DNA of 43,890 nt from NCBI GenBank assembly GCA_038232455.1, contig JBBSHU010000009.1, forward strand, positions 1 to 43,890, read 5' to 3'. Origin of the DNA: DATAQC01 sp038232455 (GTDB lineage Bacteria > Actinomycetota > Acidimicrobiia > Acidimicrobiales > AC-14). The position numbers and the translations under genes are program-made. The notes under the pieces are model-generated. The model was not told the origin of the DNA, searched no databases, and worked only from the letters and a program-made list of their open reading frames with translations. Position 1 is the first letter of the stretch; the number at the start of each line of letters is the position of its first letter. This document shows, one piece after another, positions 15,432 through 23,598 of this stretch.

Positions 15432-16865
15432 GTGATCGCCGAGCGCTACGAAGTGGGCGAGGTGATCGGGCGCGGCGGGATGGCCGAGGTCTTCGCCGGC
15501 ACCGACCGCCGCCTGGGTCGTCAGGTGGCGGTCAAGCTGCTTCTTCCGGCCATGGCCGCCCAGCCCGACATTCGCACCCGGTTCGAAGCCGAAGCCCGGG
15601 CGGCTGCTTCGCTGTCCCACCCCAACGCCGTCGCCGTCTTCGACACGGGTGAGTTCGACGGGGTCCCGTACATCGTCATGGAACGCCTCGGCGGCGAGAC
15701 GCTGGGTGACCGCATGGCGGGCGGACCTGTCGACCCGGCCTGGCTGGTAAAGGTGATGTCCGAGGTGCTCGGCGCCCTGGGGGCGGCCCACGCCGTCGGA
15801 CTTATTCACCGCGACGTCAAGCCCGCCAACATCTTGTTGGGCGCCGACGGTCGGGCCATGGTCGCCGACTTCGGTATTGCCAAGAGTCTGGAGGCAGGCG
15901 ACGGCGGCGACCTTACGAACACCGGCCAACTTCTCGGCACCCCCGCCTACATCGCCCCCGAACGCCTCGAGGGCATCGCCGCCGGTCCCCGCTCGGATCT
16001 TTGGGCCCTCGGCGTGGTGGCCTACGAGGCGCTGGCCGGGTTCAAGCCCTTCAGCGGCCCCACGACGATGGCCACGGCTCGCGCCGTGATGTCGGGGACG
16101 CACCGGCCGCTGTCAGAGGCCCGCCCCGATCTCGACACCGGGCTGGTTGCCACCATCGAGCGGGCCATGGCCCACGACCCATCGGCCCGGTTCACCTCCG
16201 CTCAGGAGATGGCCACAGCCCTGTCCTCATCCACCGGCGTCGCTGCGACACTCGCCGACACGGTGAACGTGGCCGGCGCCGGCGCCACTCAGGTGCTCGC
16301 CGGCGGCGACATCGACGATCCGGCGGCTGCAGCGCCGGCGACTTCTCGGGTCCGACGAGATTGGCTGCAGCGCGGGCTGATCGGGGTGGTCCTCGCCGGC
16401 CTCGCCATCCTCGTCGTCTTCTTGGTGGTCCGCGCCGGGTCGAGCAGCCGGGCGCCCTCTCCAGCGGCCGGCGGAACGTCGTCCACCCGCTCGCAGGTGA
16501 CGACCACGGTGGCCTCTCCCGCAGCCGGTGTGGCCCAGCAACTACGTGACACCGCCGGTCGCCTCGGTCCCGCCGACGGTTCCATGGCCGCCACCCTGGC
16601 TTCGCGTCTCCAGGCCCTCGCCGGCCAGGTCCAGGCCGGCGGAGGCGGCTCCGACGCCACCGCCCTGGTGGCCACCACGGTCGGATTGGCCAAGGCCGGC
16701 CAGCTCACCGCCAGCGCCGCGGCAACCGTGGTCCAGGTGCTCGCGCGCGTGCCCGGCATCGATCAGTCGGTCGTCGACGCCCTCACGCGCACCGCAGCGC
16801 CTCCTACCGCCGCGCCCACGACCGTCGCGCCTGCGCCGGGCAAGGGAAAGAGGGGCAAGGACTGA
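15432..16865 (+). CDS. PknB-type Ser/Thr protein kinase with one membrane helix
   Basis: The 477-residue protein is a Hanks-type kinase that probably senses a signal at the envelope. The kinase domain spans about 5-265: glycine loop IGRGGMAEVF, ATP lysine Lys35 (VAVK), catalytic HRDVKPAN (126-133), DFG at about 146, activation loop GTPAYIAPE and DLWALG. A membrane helix (GVVLAGLAILVVFLVV) lies near 316-337. The outer part of about 130 residues is Ala/Thr-rich and helical, with no PASTA repeats, and ends in a Lys/Gly-rich tail. It overlaps none of its neighbours but is probably co-transcribed with prfA. Substrate unknown. Confidence 0.93.
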   Translation: MIAERYEVGEVIGRGGMAEVFAGTDRRLGRQVAVKLLLPAMAAQPDIRTRFEAEARAAASLSHPNAVAVFDTGEFDGVPYIVMERLGGETLGDRMAGGPVDPAWLVKVMSEVLGALGAAHAVGLIHRDVKPANILLGADGRAMVADFGIAKSLEAGDGGDLTNTGQLLGTPAYIAPERLEGIAAGPRSDLWALGVVAYEALAGFKPFSGPTTMATARAVMSGTHRPLSEARPDLDTGLVATIERAMAHDPSARFTSAQEMATALSSSTGVAATLADTVNVAGAGATQVLAGGDIDDPAAAAPATSRVRRDWLQRGLIGVVLAGLAILVVFLVVRAGSSSRAPSPAAGGTSSTRSQVTTTVASPAAGVAQQLRDTAGRLGPADGSMAATLASRLQALAGQVQAGGGGSDATALVATTVGLAKAGQLTASAAATVVQVLARVPGIDQSVVDALTRTAAPPTAAPTTVAPAPGKGKRGKD

Positions 16866-16960
16866 CCTGCTGCGGGTCCAGGAGATAACGACCGGTGCAG
16901 GTGATGGGCGCGGCACCAGATCGTGGCTCATGAGATGCACAGGTCGTATCCTTCTGACCT

Positions 16961-17048
16961 TGGCGGAGGGAGTGGGATTTGAACCCACGAGGGGTTGCCC
17001 CCTACACGCTCTCCAGGCGTGCCGGTTCGGCCGCTCCCGCACCCCTCC
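16961..17048 (-). tRNA. tRNA-Ser, anticodon GGA
   Basis: Read on the minus strand from 17048, the sequence starts GGAGGGGTGCGGGAG and folds into a cloverleaf with a long variable arm (TAGGGGGCAACCCCT), as in serine tRNAs. The anticodon loop CTGGAGA holds anticodon GGA, reading UCC and UCU. The T arm is GTGGGTTCAAATCCCAC. The acceptor pairs GGAGGGG with TCCCTCC (one G-U), followed by G73 and an encoded CCA. It is convergent with the kinase gene and next to the SRP RNA, the usual actinobacterial setting. Confidence 0.96.
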
Positions 17049-17093
17049 GAGTGCCACCAGGCTATCGTCTTCGTGCGGACACGCCGCCGCTCC

Positions 17094-17204
17094 GTGCAGC
17101 GGCTGGGTCCTGCGCAACGGAAGTCCGTGAACCGAGTCAGGGCCGGGAGGCAGCAGCTCTCAGCGGAGCCTTTCGTGTGCCGCAGTCCAGCCTGGCCGCT
17201 GCAC
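17094..17204 (+). ncRNA. ffs: 4.5S signal recognition particle RNA (small bacterial SRP RNA)
   Basis: The conserved apical domain is present: GTGAACCGAGTCAGG, CCGGGAGGCAGCAGC, then CTCTCAGCGGAGCC, close to the universal GTCAGG-CCGGAAGG-AGCAGC core that binds Ffh. The ends pair: GTGCAGCGG (17094-17102) with CCGCTGCAC (17196-17204), then CTGG with CCAG and CTGCG with CGCAG, giving the expected long hairpin of about 111 nt. The position between tRNA-Ser and dnaX is the standard one in actinobacteria. Exact ends are estimated from the pairing. Confidence 0.88.
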
Positions 17205-17272
17205 CGAGCGTCGGCGTTCGACGCAGTGCCCTCGAGGGGTACCCGGGAACTTGGAAGCGGAGGGTCTTTCGG

Positions 17273-17440
17273 GTGTGGGAACTGGTGACCATCGTCGTGA
17301 TCGTCGTTTTCCTGATCGTGTCGCGGGCCGGGCAGGTCCTGGGCCTCTTTCGAGCACTGGGGGATTGGGACATGTTCACGGCAAAGAAGCGACGCGCGGG
17401 CCGTGACGAGGGAGGGGCGCAGCCCGATCCGCACGAGTGA
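17273..17440 (+). CDS. small single-pass membrane protein, unknown
   Basis: GTG 17273 follows GCGGAGGG by 9 nt and opens a 55-codon frame. It begins MWELVTIVVIVVFLIVSRA, a single membrane helix, then GQVLGLFRALGDWDMFTAKK, and ends in a charged tail (KKRRAGRDEGGAQPDPHE). The hydrophobic-helix-plus-basic-tail layout and the strong ribosome site favour a real gene over chance. It resembles a TatA-like layout only loosely and lacks the TatA Phe-Gly hinge, so I assign no function. It lies between ffs and dnaX. Confidence 0.55.
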   Translation: MWELVTIVVIVVFLIVSRAGQVLGLFRALGDWDMFTAKKRRAGRDEGGAQPDPHE

Positions 17441-17485
17441 TCTGAACTTTGAGGACGGCCGACTGCCGCTGTCGCAGCCGTGCAA

Positions 17486-17491
17486 TAGCCT
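17486..17491 (+). promoter_or_regulatory. TAGCCT -10 box of dnaX (leaderless)
   Basis: TAGCCT ends 6 nt before GTG 17498. No ribosome site is seen upstream of that GTG. Confidence 0.5.
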
Positions 17492-17497
17492 CGGGCC

Positions 17498-19456
17498 GTG
17501 CCTGCGTTCCAGTCGCTGTACCGGCGGTACCGGCCGCAGCGCTTCTCCGAGGTCCGGGGCCAGGATCACATCACCCAGACCCTGCGCAACGCGGTACGCA
17601 CCGACAACGTGGCTCACGCCTACCTGTTCAGCGGCCCCCGGGGAACGGGCAAGACCTCCACTGCCCGCATCCTGGCCAAGGCGCTCAACTGCACGGCCCC
17701 CGAGGACGGCGAGCCCTGTGGTCGCTGCGCGTCCTGCGTCGAGATCACCGAAGGCCGCTCCCTCGACGTCATCGAGCTCGACGCCGCGTCCAACCGCGGC
17801 ATCGACGCCATGCGGGAGTTGGTCGCCCGGGTATCGCTCGGCACCCCGGGGCGGTGGAAGGTCTACATCGTCGACGAGGTACACATGCTCACCACCGAGG
17901 CCGCCAACACCCTGCTGAAGACCCTGGAGGAGCCGCCGGCGCACGTGGTGTTCGTGCTGGCCACGACCGAGCCCCAGAAGGTGCTCATCACCATCCAGAG
18001 CCGGACCCAGCACTTCGAGTTCCGGCTGTTCCCGGCTGCGCTGTTGGTGGAGCTGCTGCAGTCGGTGGCCACCGATGCCGGCCTCGACGTGGCCCCAGAG
18101 GCCATCGACCTGGTCGCCCGACGGGGCAACGGGTCGGCTCGTGACGCCCTATCGGTGCTCGACCAGGTGGCCGCCGCGGGCGGAATCGACCACGAGCCGC
18201 CCGGCACCGACGAGCTCATCGAGGCCCTCGTCGAGCGCGATGTCGGCCAAGCGCTGCTGTTCGTGGCCGAACGCTGTGGCGCCGGCCACGATCCCCGCCA
18301 GCTCACCCGCCAAGTCCTCGAGCACCTCCGCCAAGCCTTCCTGGTCACGATGAGCCGGGGCCTGGTGGGCCTCCCCGACGACGACTTGGCCCGGGTGGAG
18401 GCCCAGGGGCGCCGCCTCGGTCCTGCCGCTGCGGTGCGGGCGATGGAGGTTCTCGGCGACACCCTGGTCGCTATGCGCGACGCCCCCGATCCCCGGGTGC
18501 TGCTAGATGTGGCTTTCGTCCGCCTGTGCCGTCCGGAGGTCGACGTGTCGCCGGCCGCCATCCTCGAGCGACTCGAAAGCCTGGAACGGCTGGTGTCGGC
18601 GCTCGGCACGGGGGCGGCGGCGGCTCATCCCTCGGCGGGTCCGACCTCGGTTCCGGCTCCCGCCCCGGCCGCCGCCCCCCCGCTGGTCCCGGCTCCCGCC
18701 CCGACAGCACCGACAGCCCCGACAGCCCCGTCGGTTCCCGACGCTGCGCCTCCCAGCGGTCCGGCGTCGTCGACCGGCGTCGCCAAACCCCGCCCGGGTC
18801 CCGCTTCGGGCGCCCGCCAGGCTCTTGGCTCGAGCCGCAGGCCGGGGGCCGACACCCGCCGGGCCGCCCCCGCCCCTCCCCCCTTCCCCGATCCCACACG
18901 GGGTGACGCCCCGCCCGAGCCCGGCACGGTCACCCGCGCCCCGGCCCCCGGCCCCCCGGGCCCTGCTGCTCCGCCCCCCGCCCCGGCCGTTTCGCCCCGA
19001 GCCCCGCAGGCCGCGCCGGCGTCCGCTGCCGCTCCGCCCGCTACCCCGACGGCCGGGTCAGCGGATTTCCCGTCCCGCGACGCCCTCACCCTGGCCTGGG
19101 GCGACCACGTCCTGGGGATGATCCCCAGGCGGGCAGCCGTGCGCCTCCAGGTCGGACGTTTCGTGTCAGCCGGCGACGGGGTGGCCGTGTTCGCTCTGCC
19201 CAACGCCGTTCACCGCGACCGCTGCGAGGAGGTTCGCGCCGTCGCCGAGGAGGCCCTGTCCGCCCACTTCGGCCAGCCCGTCCCGCTACGGCTGACCGTG
19301 GAAACCACTGCGCCGGTTGCCGGAGCCGAGCCATCGCCTCCGCCCGACGACGACGTCGACGTGAACGACCTCAGGGATGCCCCGCCCGGCGAGCTAGCCT
19401 CACCCCTTGACCACGTGATGAAGGCGTTCGAAGGCGCCGAAGTGGTGGAGGAGTAG
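17498..19456 (+). CDS. dnaX: DNA polymerase III subunit gamma/tau
   Basis: Clamp-loader ATPase of the replisome, 652 residues. It starts MPAFQSLYRRYRPQRFSEVRGQ, the family hallmark. Walker A is GPRGTGKTS (46-54), zinc ligands are Cys65, 74, 77 and 80 (CTAPEDGEPCGRCASC), Walker B is VYIVDEVHML, and the sensor region is EEPPAHVVFVLATTEP. Domain III runs to about residue 365. A Pro/Ala-rich linker of about 180 residues (about 370-525) precedes a C-terminal domain of about 120 residues that probably contacts the polymerase subunit. ybaB follows 3 bp after the stop. Confidence 0.97.
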   Translation: MPAFQSLYRRYRPQRFSEVRGQDHITQTLRNAVRTDNVAHAYLFSGPRGTGKTSTARILAKALNCTAPEDGEPCGRCASCVEITEGRSLDVIELDAASNRGIDAMRELVARVSLGTPGRWKVYIVDEVHMLTTEAANTLLKTLEEPPAHVVFVLATTEPQKVLITIQSRTQHFEFRLFPAALLVELLQSVATDAGLDVAPEAIDLVARRGNGSARDALSVLDQVAAAGGIDHEPPGTDELIEALVERDVGQALLFVAERCGAGHDPRQLTRQVLEHLRQAFLVTMSRGLVGLPDDDLARVEAQGRRLGPAAAVRAMEVLGDTLVAMRDAPDPRVLLDVAFVRLCRPEVDVSPAAILERLESLERLVSALGTGAAAAHPSAGPTSVPAPAPAAAPPLVPAPAPTAPTAPTAPSVPDAAPPSGPASSTGVAKPRPGPASGARQALGSSRRPGADTRRAAPAPPPFPDPTRGDAPPEPGTVTRAPAPGPPGPAAPPPAPAVSPRAPQAAPASAAAPPATPTAGSADFPSRDALTLAWGDHVLGMIPRRAAVRLQVGRFVSAGDGVAVFALPNAVHRDRCEEVRAVAEEALSAHFGQPVPLRLTVETTAPVAGAEPSPPPDDDVDVNDLRDAPPGELASPLDHVMKAFEGAEVVEE

Positions 19457-19459
19457 CCG

Positions 19460-19798
19460 GTGGCCAACCAAGGTGGGCCTCAGCAGCCCGACATGAACGA
19501 GCTGTTGAAGCAGGCCCAGAAGATGCAGGAGCAGCTCATGTCGGCCCGCGACGAGGCGGCCGAGCAGGAGGTCGAGGGCCAGGCCGGGGGCGGCGTCGTG
19601 AAGATGCGCGTCACCGGGGCCATGGAGTTCCGCAGTGTCTCCATCGACCCCGCCGCCGTCGACCCCGACGACGTGGGCATGCTCGAAGACCTGGTCCTCG
19701 CGGCCATCCACGACGCCATGGCCCAGGCCGCCAAGGTCAACGAGTCGGCCATGGGCGGCTTCGATCTGGGCGGCCTCGGCGGCGGCCTGCTGGGCTGA
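19460..19798 (+). CDS. YbaB/EbfC family nucleoid-associated protein
   Basis: The 112-residue protein has the YbaB pattern: an N-terminal helix MNELLKQAQKMQEQLMSARDE, the strand GGGVVKMRVTGAMEFRSVSIDP, a DDVGMLEDLVLAAIHDA helix and a Gly-rich tail ending GGLLG. Family members bind DNA as dimers and are almost always encoded between dnaX and recR, as here. GTG 19460 follows a GAGGAG ribosome site that lies in the end of dnaX. The typical length is about 100-115. Confidence 0.93.
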   Translation: MANQGGPQQPDMNELLKQAQKMQEQLMSARDEAAEQEVEGQAGGGVVKMRVTGAMEFRSVSIDPAAVDPDDVGMLEDLVLAAIHDAMAQAAKVNESAMGGFDLGGLGGGLLG

Positions 19799-19817
19799 CG
19801 GCCCGGAGCACCGACAC

Positions 19818-20417
19818 CTGTACGCCGCCCCCGTCCAGAGCCTCATCGACGAGCTCGGCCGCCTTCCCGGGGTGGGCCCCAAGTCGGCTCAGCGCATCGC
19901 GTTCTATCTCCTGAAGCTGCCCCTCGACGACGCCCTCCGCCTGGCCCGAAGCATCACCGAGGCCAAGGAGCGGGTGTCGTTCTGCAAGCGCTGCTTCAAC
20001 GTGTGCGAGGGCGAGGAGTGCGACATCTGTCTCGACTCCCGCCGCGACACGACCCTCGTCTGCGTGGTCGAGGAGCCCCGCGACGTCGTGGCCGTGGAGA
20101 AGACCCAGGAGTTCAAAGGCCGCTACCACGTCCTTCAGGGCGCCATCAGCCCCCTCGAGGGCATCGGTCCCGATCAGTTGCGGGTGAAGGAGCTGCTGGC
20201 CCGCATCCGCAACGAGGAGGTGGCCGAGATCATCCTGTGCACCAATCCCAACATCGAGGGTGAGGCCACCGCCATGTACCTGGCCCGGCTGCTCAAGCCC
20301 CTCGGAATACGCACCACGCGCATCGCCAGCGGCCTGCCGGTGGGCGGCGACCTCGAGTACGCCGACGAGTTGACCCTGGGACGCGCCCTGGAGGGACGCC
20401 GCCAACTCGACGGCTGA
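19818..20417 (+). CDS. recR: recombination protein RecR, probable CTG start
   Basis: RecR works with RecO/RecF to load RecA at gaps, 199 residues here. It has the helix-hairpin-helix LGRLPGVGPKSAQRIAFYLL, a zinc finger (Cys56, 59, 68 and 71 in CKRCFNVCEGEECDIC) and a Toprim domain (VCVVEEPRDVVAVEKT ... IIL...NPNIEGEATAMYLARLLK). The N-terminus YAAPVQSLIDELG aligns with mycobacterial RecR (MFEGPVQDLIDELG as recalled), which places the initiator exactly on CTG 19818. No ATG, GTG or TTG lies nearby in frame, and CGGAG stands 9 nt upstream. The frame stays open upstream inside ybaB without homology. Confidence 0.95.
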   Translation: MYAAPVQSLIDELGRLPGVGPKSAQRIAFYLLKLPLDDALRLARSITEAKERVSFCKRCFNVCEGEECDICLDSRRDTTLVCVVEEPRDVVAVEKTQEFKGRYHVLQGAISPLEGIGPDQLRVKELLARIRNEEVAEIILCTNPNIEGEATAMYLARLLKPLGIRTTRIASGLPVGGDLEYADELTLGRALEGRRQLDG

Positions 20418-20426
20418 TCCCCGGCC

Positions 20427-20432
20427 TACCGT
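20427..20432 (+). promoter_or_regulatory. TACCGT -10 box of the site-2 protease gene (leaderless)
   Basis: TACCGT ends 6 nt before GTG 20439, in the 21-bp gap after recR. Confidence 0.45.
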
Positions 20433-20438
20433 GGCTTC

Positions 20439-21785
20439 GTGGCAGCCGGTCTCCGCTTCCGCATCTTCGGCATCCCCGTCCACATCGATGCCTCGTTCTT
20501 CCTGATCGCCCTCCTGCTGGGCGTCGGGGGAGGGACCGCGGTCTTCATCGTCAGCTGGGTGGTCGTGGTGTTCGTTTCGGTGCTCCTCCACGAGCTGGGC
20601 CACGCCGTGGCCTTCCGCATCTACGGCCAGCGGCCGCGCATCGTGCTGCAGGGGATGGGGGGGCTGACCTCGGGTTCGGGGCCGCTCACCGGGAGCTCCG
20701 ACATCGTCGTGAGCCTGGCCGGCCCCCTCACCGCCCTGGTCCTTTTGGGGCTGCCCGCGTTCCTGCTCCAGAACCCGACCGGCTCCTCGGGGACCTGGGA
20801 CCTGGTGCTGCGCGAGCTGGTGTTCGTGAACATCGCCTGGTCGGGCGTCAACCTCCTCCCCGTCCTTCCCCTCGACGGCGGCCAGGTGGCGGCGTCGGTA
20901 CTGCGGCGGCTCAAGGGCGAGGACGGCCAGAGGATCGCCTACAAGGTGTCCATCGCCGTGGCCGCCGCCGCCGCCCTTTACGCCTACCAGCTCAACTACG
21001 TATTCGGGGCGCTGTTCGCAGTGTTCTTCATCGCCCAGAACTACAACTCGCTGCGCCAGGACCGCCTCGCCCGTCAGCGTGAACCGCTGGTGCCCGGATA
21101 CCAGGCCCTTCTCCGCAACGACCTCGACGCCGCCGTCTCGGCGGCCGACGCCCTGCTGGCCACGACCCCGCCGCCGGTAGCCGACGTTGCCGCCCCGGCC
21201 GTCGAGCTCAAGGCCTGGGCCCGGTTCGCCACCGGGGGATCGGCCTCGGCGGCCGCCGTCCTGGAGGCCATGCCCCCGGGCGTGGCCGTCAACGGCTTCC
21301 TGACCGGGTCGATGGCCCTGGACGAGGGCCGGACCACCGACGCGCTCGACGCCTTCGCCGAGGCCTTCGAACGCAGCCAGTCAGGCCCGTGGAGCCTGAT
21401 CGTCGCCCAGACCGTGGCCCGGGCCGGGGTGGTGGACCAGCTCACCGACCGCCTGCTGGCCACCCCGGGGGCCGGCGTCGGTGCGCTCGTGCACCTCCAG
21501 TCGCACCTGTTCGCCGCCGGCCGCTACCCCGAGGCGGCCGCCGTCGGCCAGCGGGCCTTCGACGCCGGTGCGGAGGAGCCGGCCCACGTGGCGTACGACG
21601 TGGCCTGCAGCTGGGCGCGGGCGACCAGGCCCGACGACGCCCTCGACTGGCTGGAACGCGCGGTGGAAGCCGGCCTGGCCGACCGCTCGCTGGTCGATGA
21701 TGACCCCGACCTGGCCACCATCCGCGGCACCGCCCGCTACCGGGCCGTCACCGCCCGCATGGCCCCCCCAACTCCGACCGGGTGA
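20439..21785 (+). CDS. M50 family site-2 protease with tetratricopeptide-like C-terminus
   Basis: Intramembrane zinc metalloprotease, 448 residues. It starts with the family strand-helix FRIFGIPVHIDASFF, has the zinc motif HELGH (51-55) and the third-ligand motif LLPVLPLDGGQ (Asp about 147), with about five to six membrane helices to residue 200. The C-terminal half is soluble and made of Ala-rich helical pairs (ALRNDLDAAVSAADALL type, VHLQSHLFAAGRYPEAAAVGQRAF) that look like TPR repeats. Substrate unknown; family members release regulators or clear membrane peptides. The gene is convergent with the damaged membrane gene 9 bp downstream. Confidence 0.9.
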   Translation: MAAGLRFRIFGIPVHIDASFFLIALLLGVGGGTAVFIVSWVVVVFVSVLLHELGHAVAFRIYGQRPRIVLQGMGGLTSGSGPLTGSSDIVVSLAGPLTALVLLGLPAFLLQNPTGSSGTWDLVLRELVFVNIAWSGVNLLPVLPLDGGQVAASVLRRLKGEDGQRIAYKVSIAVAAAAALYAYQLNYVFGALFAVFFIAQNYNSLRQDRLARQREPLVPGYQALLRNDLDAAVSAADALLATTPPPVADVAAPAVELKAWARFATGGSASAAAVLEAMPPGVAVNGFLTGSMALDEGRTTDALDAFAEAFERSQSGPWSLIVAQTVARAGVVDQLTDRLLATPGAGVGALVHLQSHLFAAGRYPEAAAVGQRAFDAGAEEPAHVAYDVACSWARATRPDDALDWLERAVEAGLADRSLVDDDPDLATIRGTARYRAVTARMAPPTPTG

Positions 21786-21794
21786 GCGCTTGGC

Positions 21795-22588
21795 TCATCG
21801 GAAACCCCGGCGTCGAGGTCGGCCAGGGCCGAAACGAGCGGCGCCGTCGTCCCCGACGTCGTGGCCTCGGAGGTAGTAGGCGGCGGTCGCGCCCTTGAAC
21901 CACAGGTTGAGCATCCACGCCAGTGTCCCGAAGATCGCCGCTGGCACCACGGCGAGGCTCGACCTGGGAAGCGCCCGGGTGATCAGGATGAGCGCCAGTG
22001 GCGGGGTGAGCGCGTACCAGGCGCATTGGGGCCAGTCCTGGCGCAACAGTCGCCATCCCAGGGCGATCGCCTTGGCTGGCCTGTCGGTCGAGTAGGCGAG
22101 GGCCGGCGTGACAAAGGTCAGAAGAACGTCCACGAGGATCGTGACGACTGTGAGATAGGCGACCAGCCGGTGGACCGGGCCAGGGTAAGGGGGACGACTG
22201 CCCCTATAGCCAGCCCGACGAGCAGAGTGAGGGCCCCGAGAACCGCTCCGACGAGCAGGCTGACGCCGATGAAGGGGCCGACGTAGGCCCAGGTGAACCG
22301 CTTGGGCTCGCCGGGCCCCCATGGTCCTGCCCCGAAAGGCCCGGAGGTACCAGATGCGTTGGGTCCCGACCCATCCGGCCATGACGAGCCCGAAGGGCAG
22401 GGCGACCAAGGCCAGGCCTCTGAGATCGGGTTCCCGGGCAAGTGCCGTGGGGATCTCGATGGCCAGAGCGAGGACGAGGGTCCACAGTGGCAGTCTCGTT
22501 CCGAGGACCAGACAGCCAGGCTGGCGCCGAGATCGGCGCGGAACGTCGCCCACGGCGTGGCCCGCCCGGGCGGTGCGTGGTCACGCAT
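21795..22588 (-). pseudogene. multi-pass membrane protein gene with three frameshifts
   Basis: Start ATG 22588 lies 6 nt after a CATACT hexamer (22600-22595). The first part reads MRDHAPPGRATPWATFRADL. Near 22512 the hydrophobic reading (LVLGTRLPLWTLVLALAIE, then ALPFGLVMAGWVGT) moves to another frame. At the five-C run 22316-22320 it moves back (EPKRFTWAYVGPFIGVSLL), and near 22166 it moves again (LVAYLTVVTILVDVLL ... WMLNLWFKGATAAYYLRGH). The net changes are -1, +1, -1 base. Joined together, the pieces make a convincing membrane protein of about 260 residues with five or six helices. I recognise no family. It is either a recent pseudogene or a string of sequencing errors. Confidence 0.7.
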
Positions 22589-22692
22589 CCGGGGAGTATG
22601 GCAGTCCGCCTGCCGCCGTCACCGTTCTGGTCACGTTTCGGTGGGCCAGGACCGACCGAAACGTGACCGGAACGGGTGGGTGGCGCACCGTC

Positions 22693-22722
22693 TTGGCGGT
22701 GCGCTCCCGGCTTCACTACGCT
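22693..22722 (+). promoter_or_regulatory. nuo operon promoter (TTGGCG, 18 bp, TACGCT)
   Basis: TTGGCG at 22693-22698 and TACGCT at 22717-22722 are 18 bp apart. TACGCT ends 7 nt before GTG 22730, so nuoA is probably leaderless. Confidence 0.6.
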
Positions 22723-22729
22723 CACCCGC

Positions 22730-23095
22730 GTGTCAGCTTTCCTACGCCAGTACCTGACCGTCGCCGTCTTCTGTGGAGCAGCCGTCCTGATGGTCGGCGG
22801 CATGCTCAGCCTGGGCAGGCTGATCCGCCCCACCCGCCCTCAGGCCCAGAAGTACATCAACTACGAGTGCGGGGTCGATCCCGTCGGGGTGGGCTGGTCG
22901 CAGAGCCAGATCCGCTACTACGTGTTCGCCCTGCTCTTCGTTATGTTCGACGTGGAAGCGGCGTTCATCTTCCCGTGGGCCGTGCGCCTCGAGGCGCTGT
23001 CGGTCTTCGGCCTCGTCGAGATGGGCATCTTCATCGTCATCCTCGCCCTGGGCCTGGTCTACGCCTGGCGCAAGGGAGTGCTGCGGTGGGTGTAG
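22730..23095 (+). CDS. nuoA: NADH-quinone oxidoreductase subunit A
   Basis: Small membrane subunit of complex I, 121 residues with three helices. Family motifs are KYINYECGVDPVG, RYYVFALLFVMFDVEAAFIFPWA (acidic residues in the middle helix) and a final helix with YAWRKGVLRWV. GTG 22730 follows the -10 box by 7 nt and gives a normal N-terminus. A longer frame from 22676 would run across the promoter. The stop overlaps nuoB by 10 bp. Confidence 0.96.
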   Translation: MSAFLRQYLTVAVFCGAAVLMVGGMLSLGRLIRPTRPQAQKYINYECGVDPVGVGWSQSQIRYYVFALLFVMFDVEAAFIFPWAVRLEALSVFGLVEMGIFIVILALGLVYAWRKGVLRWV

Positions 23096-23598
23096 TCGAG
23101 CGGGGGGGCCTGTCCGGGAAGGCCTTCAAGCCCCTCACCTGGCTCCTGAACTACAGCCGCAAGTACTCCCTCTGGGTGTACCAGTGGGGCCTGGCCTGCT
23201 GTGCCATCGAGATGGGGGCGGCGTTCGGCTCGCCGCGCTACGACGTCATGCGCCTGGGGGTCATCCCCTTTCCCGCCGGCCCCCGCCAGGCCGACCTGGT
23301 CGTGATCTCCGGCACCGTCACCGACAAGATGGCCCCGGCCATCCGCCGTCTCTGGGAGCAGATGCCCGACCCCAAGTACGTCATCTCCATGGGATCGTGC
23401 GCCAACTGCGGCGGCCCCTACTGGGACTCGTACTCGGTCACCAAGGGTGTCGACCAGATCATTCCCGTCGACGTCTACGTCCCCGGCTGCCCGCCCCGCC
23501 CCGAGGCCCTCCTCGAGGGCATCGTGCTCCTCCAGCAGCGCATCCAGGACGAGGACATGGCCGAACGTTGGCGAGGTGAGCCGATTGTCGTCAACTGA
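23086..23598 (+). CDS. nuoB: NADH-quinone oxidoreductase subunit B
   Basis: Peripheral-arm subunit carrying the terminal 4Fe-4S cluster N2, 170 residues. The cluster ligands are Cys38-Cys39 (GLACCAIEMG), Cys105 (MGSCANCGG) and Cys135 (YVPGCPPRPEAL). An extra cysteine, Cys108, sits where many NuoB proteins (for example the SMGACASSGG type) have Ser. GTG 23086 lies inside the end of nuoA (10-bp overlap). The nuoB end overlaps nuoC in turn, implying tightly coupled translation. Confidence 0.96.
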   Translation: MGVVERGGLSGKAFKPLTWLLNYSRKYSLWVYQWGLACCAIEMGAAFGSPRYDVMRLGVIPFPAGPRQADLVVISGTVTDKMAPAIRRLWEQMPDPKYVISMGSCANCGGPYWDSYSVTKGVDQIIPVDVYVPGCPPRPEALLEGIVLLQQRIQDEDMAERWRGEPIVVN

